Shown: in pieces, positions 39,267-46,727 of the stretch
How the letters are laid out: each line of letters starts with the position of its first letter
Numbering within the stretch: the first letter of the stretch is position 1
Source of the DNA: Bacillus haikouensis
GTDB lineage: Bacteria > Bacillota > Bacilli > Bacillales > Bacillaceae_B
Direction: 5' to 3'
NCBI RefSeq assembly: GCF_013179555.1
Contig: NZ_JABMCR010000004.1
Span: 1-46,727, forward strand
DNA length: 46,727 nucleotides
The notes under the pieces: generated by a model
Databases searched by the model: none
What the model saw: the letters and a program-made list of their open reading frames with translations, nothing else
What the model was told of the DNA's origin: nothing
Made by a program: the position numbers and the translations under genes

Positions 39267-40880
39267 CTAACGATTTTTCAATTTACTTAACCATTTTTTC
39301 TGTTTCACTCCGGTGATTGAATAACCCAGTAAAGCAATCCCGGATAGGGCGGCGCTCCCCTGCCAAAGGACTTCCAATTCATTATTATATCCGAAGAAAA
39401 TACCGGGCATTGCGACGATGAAAAGTGTAAAGGCGTGCTTTTTTTGATTTTCATACAGGCTGAATTGAAACAAGTTTTTCTGATGATCGTCTTTTTGCTG
39501 GATCATTCTATTGGGAATTCCGACCAGCTCACGAATTCTATGGATACCTTGAAACAAAGGCTGTGACGCAATCCATTTAAGCAGGAGGTCCCATTTGCTC
39601 CGATCGGTGTTTTTGACCCAATCGAGAAATGCCGGTTTCATAATATCGAGTGTTTCTTTTTCCGGACATAATGTATAACTCAGCCCCTCGATTGTGGCAA
39701 ATGAACGTCCGAGAAAAATGAAACGGGTCGGGACTTGTATGGGCAGAGATTTCATCATTTGGTTCATTTCTTTTTTCACAGCAACCAGATCCATCTGTTT
39801 GAACTGTTCCATATCAATGGACACAAGTTCCTCGAGAAGCCCCTCCACGCCTTTAAGGCTCGCATCGGGTAATAAGAAGCCTAATTGTGCGAGAGCCTCT
39901 GCAGCCTTCTGATAATCCTTCAACAAGATGCCTTCCAGCAATTGTTGGAAATATACAGAATCACGTTTGGAAATTTCTCCAACCATCCCGAAGTCCAATA
40001 AAACAAAAGTTCCATCTGGCTGTATCAGGATGTTTCCTGCATGCGGATCTGCATGGAACGTCCCGGCTTCAAGCCATTGAGGCAGGAACAACCGGAATAA
40101 TCTCTGTCCAAGCTTCTCACCCTCCAGTTCAAACCGTTCAATCTCTGAAGTATCGTTAAGTCTAACCCCTTCAACCCATTCCATCACCAGTACTTTATCT
40201 GTACATAATTCAGGATAAACTTCTGGTACCTTAATGCCAGGATGATCTTTAAATCTTTCTTTGAAAGCGATCGCTGTCTTCATTTCTTTATAAAAATCAA
40301 GCTCCTGTTCAATAACTTGCTTCAGTTCCCGGTAGAGCATCTTAAAATTGATCAAGCCTTTTGGGACAGGAGCGAAATGTCTCACGAACCAGAGGATGAT
40401 TGCCAGGGATCTGAAATCGGTTTTTACCAATAAAGGAATTTCAGGACGCTGAACTTTGACTGCCACCTGGGTTCCATCGGTCAGCCTTGCCTTATACACT
40501 TCACCTATGGAAGCGGAGGCAACCGCTTCACGATCCAGTGATTTCAGGTTAACGGTGACAGGATACTTCCACTCCGACTCAAGCACCTTCTCTATTTCTT
40601 CCCGCGGAGATGGGGGGACATGGTCAACCAGGTCTTTAATCTGATCAACAAAGCTTTTTGGCATCAAGTCTTCACGTATGCTCATCAGTTGTCCAACCTT
40701 GATAAGGACACCATTCAATTCAAATAGTGTTTGCTTGAATTCCTTCCCGATTTTTTCCCATAGCCGATTCTTTTCTGTTTCCGACTTCCCTCTCAACTCA
40801 TACCAATACATTCTTAGGACGATTGAAACAGCAAGTGAAACAATCTTCCACATTCTCCAAAGCTTTCTTTGCGTTTTCAT
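39267..40880 (-). CDS. UbiB/ABC1 (AarF) family kinase-like protein
   Basis: A 537-residue ADCK-type protein. The N-terminal LFELNGVLIKVGQLMSIRED carries the invariant KxGQ motif; then ASIGEVYKARLTDGTQVAVK (alanine-rich loop and catalytic Lys), VLVMEWVEGVRL, FHADPHAGNILI (catalytic loop) and VLLDFGMVGEI (DFG). The C-terminus has two hydrophobic helices (about residues 490-525), giving membrane attachment. Homologues support quinone synthesis or lipid handling by an ATPase rather than protein kinase activity. The GGGGGG run is the only ribosome binding site. It stands alone. Function in menaquinone-using Bacillus is not settled. Confidence 0.88.
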   Translation of the reverse strand: MKTQRKLWRMWKIVSLAVSIVLRMYWYELRGKSETEKNRLWEKIGKEFKQTLFELNGVLIKVGQLMSIREDLMPKSFVDQIKDLVDHVPPSPREEIEKVLESEWKYPVTVNLKSLDREAVASASIGEVYKARLTDGTQVAVKVQRPEIPLLVKTDFRSLAIILWFVRHFAPVPKGLINFKMLYRELKQVIEQELDFYKEMKTAIAFKERFKDHPGIKVPEVYPELCTDKVLVMEWVEGVRLNDTSEIERFELEGEKLGQRLFRLFLPQWLEAGTFHADPHAGNILIQPDGTFVLLDFGMVGEISKRDSVYFQQLLEGILLKDYQKAAEALAQLGFLLPDASLKGVEGLLEELVSIDMEQFKQMDLVAVKKEMNQMMKSLPIQVPTRFIFLGRSFATIEGLSYTLCPEKETLDIMKPAFLDWVKNTDRSKWDLLLKWIASQPLFQGIHRIRELVGIPNRMIQQKDDHQKNLFQFSLYENQKKHAFTLFIVAMPGIFFGYNNELEVLWQGSAALSGIALLGYSITGVKQKKWLSKLKNR

Positions 40881-41065
40881 ACTGTCTACCCCCCGTCAGG
40901 TTGGTTTCTATATACTCAATTCCCTGCTTCATTTCAAGTCTACTGCAAGTATCATTAGATTATCTGAAAATGACAAAAAGAGAAAGGGAATTTGTGGTAG
41001 GATTTATTCAATAGATTCTCGTAAATGGCATGGGAATGTAATGAAAAGAAGAAGGAGTGCAATTC

Positions 41066-41386
41066 ATGTTCGTAAAAATATATGAATATCATATCCAGCC
41101 TGATAAAGAACAAGAGTATTTAAATATCCAGCAAAAAGCCGGAGAGATTTACAAGCGGCACATAGACGCTCATTCACTTCACCTGAAAAGTAGGGACGAC
41201 CCTTCAAAGTGGATGGAAATCACCCGTTATAGAGATGAGGAAGAATATAAAAGAAGTATCGTTTTGATTAATCAATATGAAGAAATAAATGAATTATTTA
41301 GGGAGTTTCAATCCCTGCTCGCATCTGAAAAAAGTGTGATCAGGGAGGAAGACTTCATTGCGGTAAAAGAGAGAGAGACTTTTTAA
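41066..41386 (+). CDS. 106-aa dimeric alpha/beta-barrel-like protein, unknown
   Basis: The ATG at 41066 has AAGGAG eight bases upstream (a GTG at 41057 overlaps that site). The protein begins FVKIYEYHIQPDKEQEYLNI and includes RDDPSKWMEITRYRDEEEY, a strand-helix-strand-helix order with charged helices that resembles antibiotic-biosynthesis-monooxygenase/NIPSNAP-like ferredoxin folds. No catalytic motif is evident. It lies 60 bases before a nucleotidyltransferase gene on the same strand and may share its transcript. Confidence 0.7.
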   Translation: MFVKIYEYHIQPDKEQEYLNIQQKAGEIYKRHIDAHSLHLKSRDDPSKWMEITRYRDEEEYKRSIVLINQYEEINELFREFQSLLASEKSVIREEDFIAVKERETF

Positions 41387-41445
41387 ACGTGCTGTTTAAA
41401 TAATATTATTGGAACATGAGCCATTAATAGAAAGGGGGAGAAGTC

Positions 41446-42279
41446 ATGGGATTCGAAACAAAACACGAAAAAAGAGATGCGAATTTGATCAGTAAACGGG
41501 AGGAATTAAAGGAAGCAATAAGAAGAGACTTGATGAATGACGAAAATGTGCTGGCTTTTTACTATGGCGGATCAATTGCGAAGGGGAACCACGATTGTTT
41601 TTCAGATTTGGATTTGAGGATCGTCGTCAAAGATGAAGTATATGAAGAGTATAGAAAGAATAAGAAAGAACGTGCCAAGTTCTGGGGAGATGTTTTATTT
41701 TATGAAGATTTCCCTTGGGCAAAGCATACGGTCGCTCACTTCAATTGCTTCATAAAGGTGGATGCATTTTACTATAAAAAAGGTGACCTGAAACCTTCAC
41801 ATTATATGAAGGAAGAAGCACATATCGAATATGATCCCTGCAATATCGTAAGAAATGTTAGAGAACATTCACGACTTCTCCGGTATGAAATTAATTACGG
41901 TGATTTTGAAATATGGAGAAGTAAATTCTTCGCTCACATGCATGAAGTGTACAGGAGAGTGCATAGGGGAGAACTTTACTATGCACTTCATTCCTTGGAT
42001 ATGATGAGATGGACGATTGCAGCGGGCTGGGAAATGGTGAAAGACAGGCAGCCGAATGCCCCCGGAGACTGGTCGAAGTACGAAGGAGAGAGATCTCCAT
42101 TTAATAAGAGGGAGAAGGAGCTTTTGGCAGGTTGGGACGCATGCCGAAATCCTGATGAAATTTATACTGTGATGAAGAATATTGTACCCGAATTTAAACG
42201 GATACATAGTCGCCTTTGTGAAAAGATTGGGGAAGATGAAAAGGCTGAGTGGGTAGATGAAATCGTGGAAATGGTGTAG
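41446..42279 (+). CDS. Nucleotidyltransferase-domain protein (aminoglycoside adenylyltransferase-like)
   Basis: A 277-residue protein. Residues 40-60 read AFYYGGSIAKGNHDCFSDLD then LRIVV, the polymerase-beta-type nucleotidyltransferase motif with two metal-binding Asp residues; the third acidic residue is probably in CFIKVDAFYY. The C-terminal half is helical (about residues 130-277), as in the AadK/ANT(6) kind of enzyme and in related standalone nucleotidyltransferases. It should transfer a nucleotide to a hydroxyl or a macromolecule. AGGGGGAG precedes the ATG. Its substrate cannot be told from sequence: drug resistance, a metabolite or toxin-antitoxin function are all possible. No HEPN partner gene is next to it. 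Confidence 0.8.
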   Translation: MGFETKHEKRDANLISKREELKEAIRRDLMNDENVLAFYYGGSIAKGNHDCFSDLDLRIVVKDEVYEEYRKNKKERAKFWGDVLFYEDFPWAKHTVAHFNCFIKVDAFYYKKGDLKPSHYMKEEAHIEYDPCNIVRNVREHSRLLRYEINYGDFEIWRSKFFAHMHEVYRRVHRGELYYALHSLDMMRWTIAAGWEMVKDRQPNAPGDWSKYEGERSPFNKREKELLAGWDACRNPDEIYTVMKNIVPEFKRIHSRLCEKIGEDEKAEWVDEIVEMV

Positions 42280-42390
42280 ACATGACCCTGACAGAGCAGC
42301 TTCAGTTAGGGGTTCATGTGGATTGTGGATATATTAGTCAGAAGTATCTTATAGGTTTTTGACAGCTTTATGAACTGTGCACAATGTCTA

Positions 42391-42419
42391 TTGCAGAAAG
42401 TGGTGGCGGGGGGTATATT
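42391..42419 (+). promoter_or_regulatory. Sigma-A promoter of doxX
   Basis: TTGCAG at 42391-42396 and TATATT at 42414-42419 with a 17-base spacer; two Rex boxes follow downstream. Confidence 0.6.
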
Positions 42420-42434
42420 ATAAGTGTAAAGTAA

Positions 42435-42452
42435 ATGTGAAATAATTCACAA
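42435..42452 (+). promoter_or_regulatory. Rex box 1 upstream of doxX
   Basis: ATGTGAAATAATTCACAA matches the Rex consensus TTGTGAANNNNTTCACAA at all but the first base. It lies about 16 bases after the putative -10, at a roadblock position. Confidence 0.8.
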
Positions 42453-42493
42453 ATAACTAGTTATAGCCAAAAAAGATATTTTTGTGCATGTAT

Positions 42494-42511
42494 TTGTGAA
42501 ATACTTCACAA
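42494..42511 (+). promoter_or_regulatory. Rex box 2 upstream of doxX
   Basis: TTGTGAAATACTTCACAA is a full match to the Rex consensus TTGTGAANNNNTTCACAA, 59 bases from box 1 and 25 bases before the start codon. Confidence 0.88.
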
Positions 42512-42535
42512 TAATTCATAAGGAGATGAACCATC

Positions 42536-43033
42536 ATGAAATGGTGGCATGATGAAAAGGTTAGTGCAGTCTGGACAGTGCTTAGAATTTGGCTGGGAAT
42601 CAAGTGGCTTGAAGCAGGATTGCATAAAGTCAATGATGGTTTTGACGCAAGCGGATTTCTGCAGGGGGCGATAGCCAAGGCAGGAGGCGAGAATCCTGCA
42701 GTTCAGGAGTGGTATGCAGGATTCTTGAAAGATTTTGCTATACCAAATGTTGATTTATTCAATTTCCTGATCCCTTGGGGGGAAGTTCTAATTGGGCTGG
42801 GATTGATTACAGGATTGATGACAGTGCCGGCTTTACTCGCTGGAGCTTCCATGAACCTGAACTTCCTGATGGCAGGAACTGTGAGCACGAATCCGCTTCT
42901 TCTTACAATTGCAGTTATCCTTCTTTTCACTGGTAAAGGCGCATACTACTGGGGTGCAGATCATTGGGTAATGCCTTATTTGAGACAAATCTTATTGCAT
43001 AAGGATGATAAAAAGAAACCGGTAATCGTTTAA
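42536..43033 (+). CDS. doxX: DoxX/DoxD-family membrane protein
   Basis: A 165-residue protein with four helices. The first carries VLRIWLGIKWLEAGLHKV, the DoxX start with a conserved Arg and Trp/Glu, followed by a soluble loop (residues 35-65) and then FLIPWGEVLIGLGLITGLMT, the second signature. DoxX relatives include the small subunit of archaeal thiosulfate:quinone oxidoreductase, and mycobacterial DoxX joins in detoxifying superoxide and disulfide stress at the membrane. AAGGAGATG precedes the ATG. Two Rex operators in the leader imply repression when NADH is low and release when NADH builds up, that is, when oxygen or respiration is limited. Confidence 0.88.
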   Translation: MKWWHDEKVSAVWTVLRIWLGIKWLEAGLHKVNDGFDASGFLQGAIAKAGGENPAVQEWYAGFLKDFAIPNVDLFNFLIPWGEVLIGLGLITGLMTVPALLAGASMNLNFLMAGTVSTNPLLLTIAVILLFTGKGAYYWGADHWVMPYLRQILLHKDDKKKPVIV

Positions 43034-43083
43034 ATGAAGAGAGCAGGGGATTCTTCTTAGTTTGGTAAATAAGCGGAAAGAAG

Positions 43084-43197
43084 TTAATTGGTTGAATTAT
43101 CATGGGAATCGAAAAGCATATTCATGAAAGTGGCAAGATTAAGTCCAGCAGCGGCAAGATTATTCTGAAATCCGCCAAGAATAATTCCATTGTCCAT
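43084..43197 (-). CDS. Possible 37-aa peptide, unknown
   Basis: ATG at 43197 with AAGGAAAGG about seven bases upstream opens 37 codons (MDNGIILGGFQNNLAAAGLN...). It lies after the terminator of yfhD on the same strand. A plus-strand frame over the same bases (43102-43287) has no ribosome binding site. No family recognised; the clean ribosome binding site is the main support. Confidence 0.4.
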   Translation of the reverse strand: MDNGIILGGFQNNLAAAGLNLATFMNMLFDSHDNSTN

Positions 43198-43227
43198 AGT
43201 AATCCTTTCCTTCTTTCAATTTACAAT

Positions 43228-43259
43228 GAAATAAAGCCGCCCAATGTAAAAGGCGGCTT
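43228..43259 (-). terminator. Intrinsic terminator after yfhD
   Basis: AAGCCGCC at 43234-43241 pairs with GGCGGCTT at 43252-43259; on the minus strand it is followed by TATTTC. Confidence 0.75.
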
Positions 43260-43303
43260 GTATGAATTCCTCAGGTCCATATCCTAAACCGTGAGGGGCT
43301 CTG

Positions 43304-43492
43304 TTATTGGTTTTTCTTCACGCGTACACGTTGGTTCGCTGCGTTTGCGCGAGCCTGAGCTTCCATGTCAGCTTGGTCGGCAAGTTCTCTTGAGAACTCT
43401 TCGTCAATACCGTCAGATTTTAAAGCCGCCGGTGTCTGTGGCAAGCTGTTCATGTTTTTGTCGCGTTTTTTATGTCCTCGTGATCTGCCCAA
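43304..43492 (-). CDS. yfhD: YfhD-family small protein
   Basis: A 62-residue basic-then-acidic protein opening MGRSRGHKKRDKNMNSLPQT and containing DEEFSRELADQADMEAQARA, close to B. subtilis YfhD in length and in the conserved GRSRGHKKRDKN start. The start is TTG at 43492, nine bases after AAAGGGG; the ATG at 43501 abuts that site. The protein is probably a spore-associated or sporulation-related small protein; its function is unknown. Next upstream on the same strand is yfhE, but a strong terminator lies between the two, so they are separate transcripts at least in part. Confidence 0.85.
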   Translation of the reverse strand: MGRSRGHKKRDKNMNSLPQTPAALKSDGIDEEFSRELADQADMEAQARANAANQRVRVKKNQ

Positions 43493-43517
43493 TACAAACA
43501 TCCCCTTTAATTAGGTT

Positions 43518-43563
43518 AAAAAACAAAGGTACAAGACTCACGCTTATGTGAGCTTGTACCTTT
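43518..43563 (-). terminator. Intrinsic terminator between yfhE and yfhD
   Basis: AAAGGTACAAG at 43525-43535 pairs with CTTGTACCTTT at 43553-43563; read on the minus strand it runs into GTTTTTT. Confidence 0.88.
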
Positions 43564-43605
43564 ATTTTTTATCAAAAGGAGTAATTTTAGTTAGGTAATA
43601 TTTGC

Positions 43606-43734
43606 TTAGGTATGTCGTTTAGGACTGAAGCCTGCAGCACGATCGGCTCTTTTGAATTCTCTTGAATAGGTTACTTCCTGCATACTTGACAGCTTTGATT
43701 TGTCTTTGTCTTTTTTACGTTTATTATCCATCAT
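43606..43734 (-). CDS. yfhE: YfhE-family small protein
   Basis: A 42-residue peptide too short for usual gene calling. LSSMQEVTYSREFKRADRAA with a preceding basic stretch (NKRKKDKDKSK) matches the B. subtilis YfhE pattern STQEVLYSREFKMADRAAG. AAGGGA lies before the tandem ATGs at 43734 and 43731. It sits between yfhF and yfhD as in B. subtilis. Function unknown; strongly basic and probably nucleic-acid- or spore-associated. Confidence 0.85.
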   Translation of the reverse strand: MMDNKRKKDKDKSKLSSMQEVTYSREFKRADRAAGFSPKRHT

Positions 43735-43795
43735 ATGTACTTCCCTTCTTTTCAAGATTTACTCTTATTTTTACCTTTAAAAGAAGGGGTCATAC

Positions 43796-44707
43796 CTAAC
43801 GTGAATGATAAATATTTACAAGTGCACTTTCAAGTTCAGTATATTCAAACTGAAAACCGTTTTCTGAAAGGACGCTTGGCAGAACTTTTTGTCCTTCCAA
43901 GACGAGTTGGCTCATTTCACCCATTGCCAGTTTTAAAGCAAACGGAGGTACCGGAATCCAATGTGGCCTGCCTAACACACTTCCAAGAATGATGCCGAAC
44001 TCTTTCATCCTGAGAGGAGTCGGAGCCGTGACGTTTGCAGGACCTGAAATCGCTTTGTTTTCAGCTGAGAACCGAATCGCCCTTGCAACATCAGTTATAT
44101 GAACCCATGACATCCACTGGTTTCCGGGCATCACGGTACCGCCTATAAACATCTTATAAGGCATGGCCATGCGGGGGAGGGCTCCTTGATCTTCACCAAG
44201 AATGATTCCAAACCGGGTATAGACAACCCGAAAACCTTGTTTTTCTGCTTTCGATGCCTCTTTTTCCCAAATCTGAACGGTTTCCCCTAAGAAGTCATTT
44301 GCCTTTTCGGTGGAAACTTCCGTATAGGTGTTGGTCTTCGATGATGGATAGAAGCCAATGGCACTTGCATTAATAAGGCAGTCAGGTTTATTGGAAAGGC
44401 TTTTCATTAATTCTATCACTTCTTGAGTAGACGAGATGCGGCTGTTTATAATCCGCTTCTTCCGTTCGTCTGTCCATCGGCCGCTGCTAATGGATTCACC
44501 GGCAAGATTGATGAATACTTCCGTGCCTTCGAGATCATGCTGCGGGTGTGCATCATCTGCCAGCCATTTAGTGTACGTGATTCCCGGCCGATTTTCATAT
44601 TTATCAGGACTTCGGGTGAGGATCACCACTTCATGGTCATGAGTCACCAATTCATCGGTAACTGCCTGCCCGACAAACCCTGTACCTCCTGTGATGGCAA
44701 TTTTCAT
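43796..44707 (-). CDS. yfhF: YfhF-like epimerase family protein (TIGR01777, SDR39U1)
   Basis: A 303-residue atypical short-chain dehydrogenase. IAITGGTGFVGQAVTDELVT is the Rossmann NAD(P) motif, FINLAGESISSGRWTDERKK the family signature, and LGRPHWIPVPPFALKLAMGE followed by GQKVLPSVL the C-terminal DUF1731 block. The frame runs on to 45001 but would enter recX's region; ATG 44707, seven bases after GGAGG, gives the same length as B. subtilis YfhF. Divergent from recX as in B. subtilis. Plant homologues act in plastid division, but the bacterial role is not known. Confidence 0.92.
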   Translation of the reverse strand: MKIAITGGTGFVGQAVTDELVTHDHEVVILTRSPDKYENRPGITYTKWLADDAHPQHDLEGTEVFINLAGESISSGRWTDERKKRIINSRISSTQEVIELMKSLSNKPDCLINASAIGFYPSSKTNTYTEVSTEKANDFLGETVQIWEKEASKAEKQGFRVVYTRFGIILGEDQGALPRMAMPYKMFIGGTVMPGNQWMSWVHITDVARAIRFSAENKAISGPANVTAPTPLRMKEFGIILGSVLGRPHWIPVPPFALKLAMGEMSQLVLEGQKVLPSVLSENGFQFEYTELESALVNIYHSR

Positions 44708-44797
44708 GTTCATCCCTCCAGTTCTACTTATTATTTTACCTATTTGCAGAATTAAAAACATAATCTGGTGTGTTACAGTAATAAGGAGGTGGAAAAT

Positions 44798-45601
44798 ATG
44801 GGTGTCATATCGAAAATTACGAAGCAAGTGAAAAATGATGAACGCTACAATGTATTCATTGAGGGTAAGTATGCCTTCAGTGTGGATGAAGTTGTGCTCG
44901 CCAAATTCGGGTTGCGAAAAGGGCTTGACGTGGATGAGCTCGAAATTTCCGAAATGCAGTATGAGGATGATGTGAAAAAAGCGTTGAATAAAGCGATTCA
45001 CTTCCTGTCATACCGAATGAGAACAGAAAAGGAAATCCGCGATCATTTAAAAGATGATGAATTAGAAGAAGGCATCATCGGTGAAGTCATTCATAAACTA
45101 AATGATATGAAGTATTTGAATGATTTAGAATTCGCACATGCTTTCACTGGTACACAAATCAATACATCAGATAAAGGGCCGGGCTGGATACGCGGTGAAC
45201 TGTACAGAAAAGGTGTCGATGATCCATATATTGAAGAAGCTCTTGAGGCTTTTACGTTTGAAATGCAGGTCGAAAAGGCGGCTGCGCTTTCAGAAAAACT
45301 ATTGAGGAAGTATCGGAATGATTCCTTTATGATTGCCAAACAGAAGATAGAGCAGAATTTGCAGCGCAAAGGGTATCGCGGTGCTGTCATGAAGGCTGTA
45401 TGGGAAACGATTGAAACCGAACGTGATACGGATGAGCAATGGGATGCCCTCTATCATCAGGGACAGAAAGCGCATAGAAGATTTTCAACTAAGTACGAAG
45501 GTTTTGAATATAAACAGAAAATGAAACAGGCACTTTATCGAAAAGGGTTTCCAATTGATAGGATCGAACGTTTGCTGGAAGTGCTGAAAGAAGAGGGGTG
45601 A
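44798..45601 (+). CDS. recX: Regulatory protein RecX
   Basis: A 267-residue protein, near the B. subtilis RecX length of about 264. It is built of tandem three-helix repeats; typical pieces are ALNKAIHFLSYRMRTEKEIR with DHLKDDE, and DKGPGWIRGELYRKGVD. RecX modulates RecA filaments during recombination. ATG 44798 with AGGAGGTGG eight bases upstream; the frame's earlier start (44768) has no site. Divergent from yfhF across a 90-base gap. Confidence 0.93.
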   Translation: MGVISKITKQVKNDERYNVFIEGKYAFSVDEVVLAKFGLRKGLDVDELEISEMQYEDDVKKALNKAIHFLSYRMRTEKEIRDHLKDDELEEGIIGEVIHKLNDMKYLNDLEFAHAFTGTQINTSDKGPGWIRGELYRKGVDDPYIEEALEAFTFEMQVEKAAALSEKLLRKYRNDSFMIAKQKIEQNLQRKGYRGAVMKAVWETIETERDTDEQWDALYHQGQKAHRRFSTKYEGFEYKQKMKQALYRKGFPIDRIERLLEVLKEEG

Positions 45602-45639
45602 GTTAAGGCGAATCTGCTGGAATAAGGGGGAAACAGGAA

Positions 45640-46052
45640 ATGGAATTTGCTGCTGTCTTGTTCTTAGGGAGCATGCTTGCTATGCTTATTGGAACAGAAA
45701 AAGATTCAAGCTGATTGCGGGGGGAACCGTGACAGCGATCGGGCTCACGTTTGTAATCGGGGAAATAGCGATCAAATTGCAAACCGGATTTTATTCAATG
45801 AACAACATTGAATGGAGAAACCAAGGACATGCAGAGACACTTGGTGAATGGGTGGTCCCTTTCTTTTTTTTCGGCATAGTACTCTTCTTGACCCTGGTGA
45901 ATATCCGCTGCATATGGTGGTATAAGAAACAAACTGAAGGTATCAGATGGGTGTGGATTGCTCTGCTGATCATCATTGACCTGTCAGCTGTTTTTATTGT
46001 TTCATTAATGATTTTTTTCGTGGCTTTTATGTTTTTTCCATTTGCTCCATAG
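45640..46052 (+). pseudogene. Small membrane protein gene with an apparent -1 frameshift
   Basis: ATG at 45640 (AGGGGGAAACAGGA upstream) starts MEFAAVLFLGSMLAMLIGTE, then hits TGA at 45712. Adding one A to the A5 run at 45698-45702 restores a frame reading ...LIGTEKRFKLIAGGTVTAIG and continuing through the downstream frame to the stop at 46050, for about 137 residues and three to four helices. The downstream frame alone could start at GTG 45729 with GGGGGG four bases away, giving 107 residues. So this is either a real frameshift, a sequencing error in a homopolymer, or a GTG-started gene. The intact protein family is not recognised. Confidence 0.6.
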
Positions 46053-46061
46053 CGCGGCTGA

Positions 46062-46093
46062 AAAAAGGTCGAGGGTTCTGCCCCGACCTTTTT
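46062..46093 (+). terminator. Bidirectional intrinsic terminator
   Basis: AAAAAGGTCG at 46062-46071 pairs with CGACCTTTTT at 46084-46093 (with a further GGG/CCC), serving the small membrane gene and the convergent SDR gene. Confidence 0.88.
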
Positions 46094-46097
46094 ACGT

Positions 46098-46727
46098 TTA
46101 TTTTTTTGAATCAATGACGATTTCTTCGATTGATTGGTATTCTTTTACAATAATTTCTGCAACTTCTCTGGGAGAACGTAATCGTGAACGGTCGCTTATA
46201 TGATCGCTCTCATTCCAGAATGGTGTATTCATGCCTCCCATATAAGCATTGACCACCCTTAAACCGGAGTCTTCATACTCCTTCTGAAGGCTTTCACCGA
46301 ACCCTCTGAGTGCGAACTTACTCGCAACATAAAGCGATTCATTCTTCTTTCCCCTTAGGCCAGCAGTGGAAATGATATTGAGGATAGTGGAGTGTCCTTT
46401 TTCCAATTGTGGCAAAATAGCTTTGGTTAAACGGATCGGACCAAGCACATTTGTTTCAAACATTGTTTCAAGTTGTTCATCTTTCGATTCAGTCAGCGGG
46501 CCAAAGTAGCCTACCCCGGCGTTATGTACCAATAGACCAATACCATCCTGAAGCATTTCGGTAGACGTGACCTGCTCTATTTCCACAGATGACCTGACAT
46601 CAAGCGATGCGAATGAGACTACGCCCCCTGAATGTTCAATTTCATTAGCAGCTTCCTCAAGATTTTCTTTTGTCCGTCCTAACAGAATGATATGAAAATC
46701 CTTTGAAAGAAGTTTGCCGAGCTCTTT
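46098..46727 (-). CDS. Short-chain dehydrogenase/reductase, N-terminus outside the window
   Basis: The frame is open to the window edge, so 209 C-terminal residues are present and the TGxxxGxG start is missing. Visible motifs: the NAG of HNAGVGYFGPLTES, the catalytic Ser in NIISTAGLRGK, and YVASKFALRGF with the catalytic Tyr and Lys. The NAD(P)-binding half is represented by IILLGRTKENLEEAA. It is a classical SDR oxidoreductase; substrate unknown. Confidence 0.9.
   Translation of the reverse strand, partial: KELGKLLSKDFHIILLGRTKENLEEAANEIEHSGGVVSFASLDVRSSVEIEQVTSTEMLQDGIGLLVHNAGVGYFGPLTESKDEQLETMFETNVLGPIRLTKAILPQLEKGHSTILNIISTAGLRGKKNESLYVASKFALRGFGESLQKEYEDSGLRVVNAYMGGMNTPFWNESDHISDRSRLRSPREVAEIIVKEYQSIEEIVIDSKK

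Noticed and set aside
43102-43287. Plus-strand 61-codon frame
   Set aside because: No ribosome binding site and it crosses the yfhD terminator; the opposite-strand 37-codon frame is better supported.

Overview
The window looks like a chromosomal segment of a low-to-moderate GC, endospore-forming Bacillaceae (Bacillus sensu lato; my best guess is a Rossellomorea-type marine or soil Bacillus, from general impression only). The reasons are strong AGGAGG-type ribosome binding sites, TTG and GTG starts, recognisable sigma-A, sigma-B and sigma-W promoters, CtsR, Fur and Rex operators, and B. subtilis-like genes and synteny (floT, yhbD-bactofilin, katE, clpE, and the yfhD/yfhE/yfhF/recX block). No rRNA, tRNA, CRISPR, prophage or transposase gene was seen.

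Layout. 1-5.7 kb: end of a tripartite tricarboxylate transporter operon (tctC-tctB-tctA) with a TcuA-like tricarballylate dehydrogenase, then a DASS/SLC13 anion transporter. 5.7-6.6 kb: an acyl-CoA thioesterase on the minus strand preceded by a cobalamin riboswitch, a 16-codon mini-ORF and an intrinsic terminator. 6.6-10.3 kb: a flotillin with a sigma-W promoter, a 39-aa membrane peptide, an alpha/beta hydrolase and a small protein, the last two with sigma-B-like promoters. 10.3-12.7 kb: a GlcD-type FAD oxidase translationally coupled to a BASS-family transporter. 12.7-17.9 kb: a Fur-controlled divergent iron region, with a siderophore ABC transporter (ATPase, lipoprotein, two permeases) on one side and a ferredoxin/flavodoxin-NADP reductase-like flavoprotein on the other. 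18-23 kb: single genes (TerC, K+ channel, DUF454, ASCH protein, EamA transporter, azoreductase). 23.2-23.6 kb: three head-to-tail 124-bp repeats ending exactly on the stop codon of a UMF1-type MFS gene.

24.8-29 kb: a phosphodiesterase/phosphatase, then a tight operon of a membrane-anchored NodB deacetylase, a DedA protein and an MGDG-synthase/UgtP-like glycosyltransferase, probably an envelope glycolipid pathway. 29-31 kb: a YhbD-like regulator and a bactofilin with a MerR-style operator in an 18-bp promoter spacer. 31-36.7 kb: sigma-B-driven katE, two unknown small genes and CtsR-controlled clpE. 36.8-42.3 kb: a HAD phosphatase, an alkyltransferase-like protein (PWHRV in place of PCHRV), a membrane diguanylate cyclase, a UbiB/ABC1 kinase-like protein, a small unknown and a nucleotidyltransferase. 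42.3-46.7 kb: a DoxX protein with two Rex boxes, the yfhD/E/F-recX block, a small membrane gene with an apparent one-base frameshift, and a truncated SDR oxidoreductase.

The window is mostly ordinary core genome. The parts most worth checking are the cobalamin riboswitch attached to a thioesterase, the deacetylase-DedA-glycosyltransferase operon, the YhbD operator, the Rex-controlled doxX and the perfect tandem repeats. Functions come from motif recognition without database searches.
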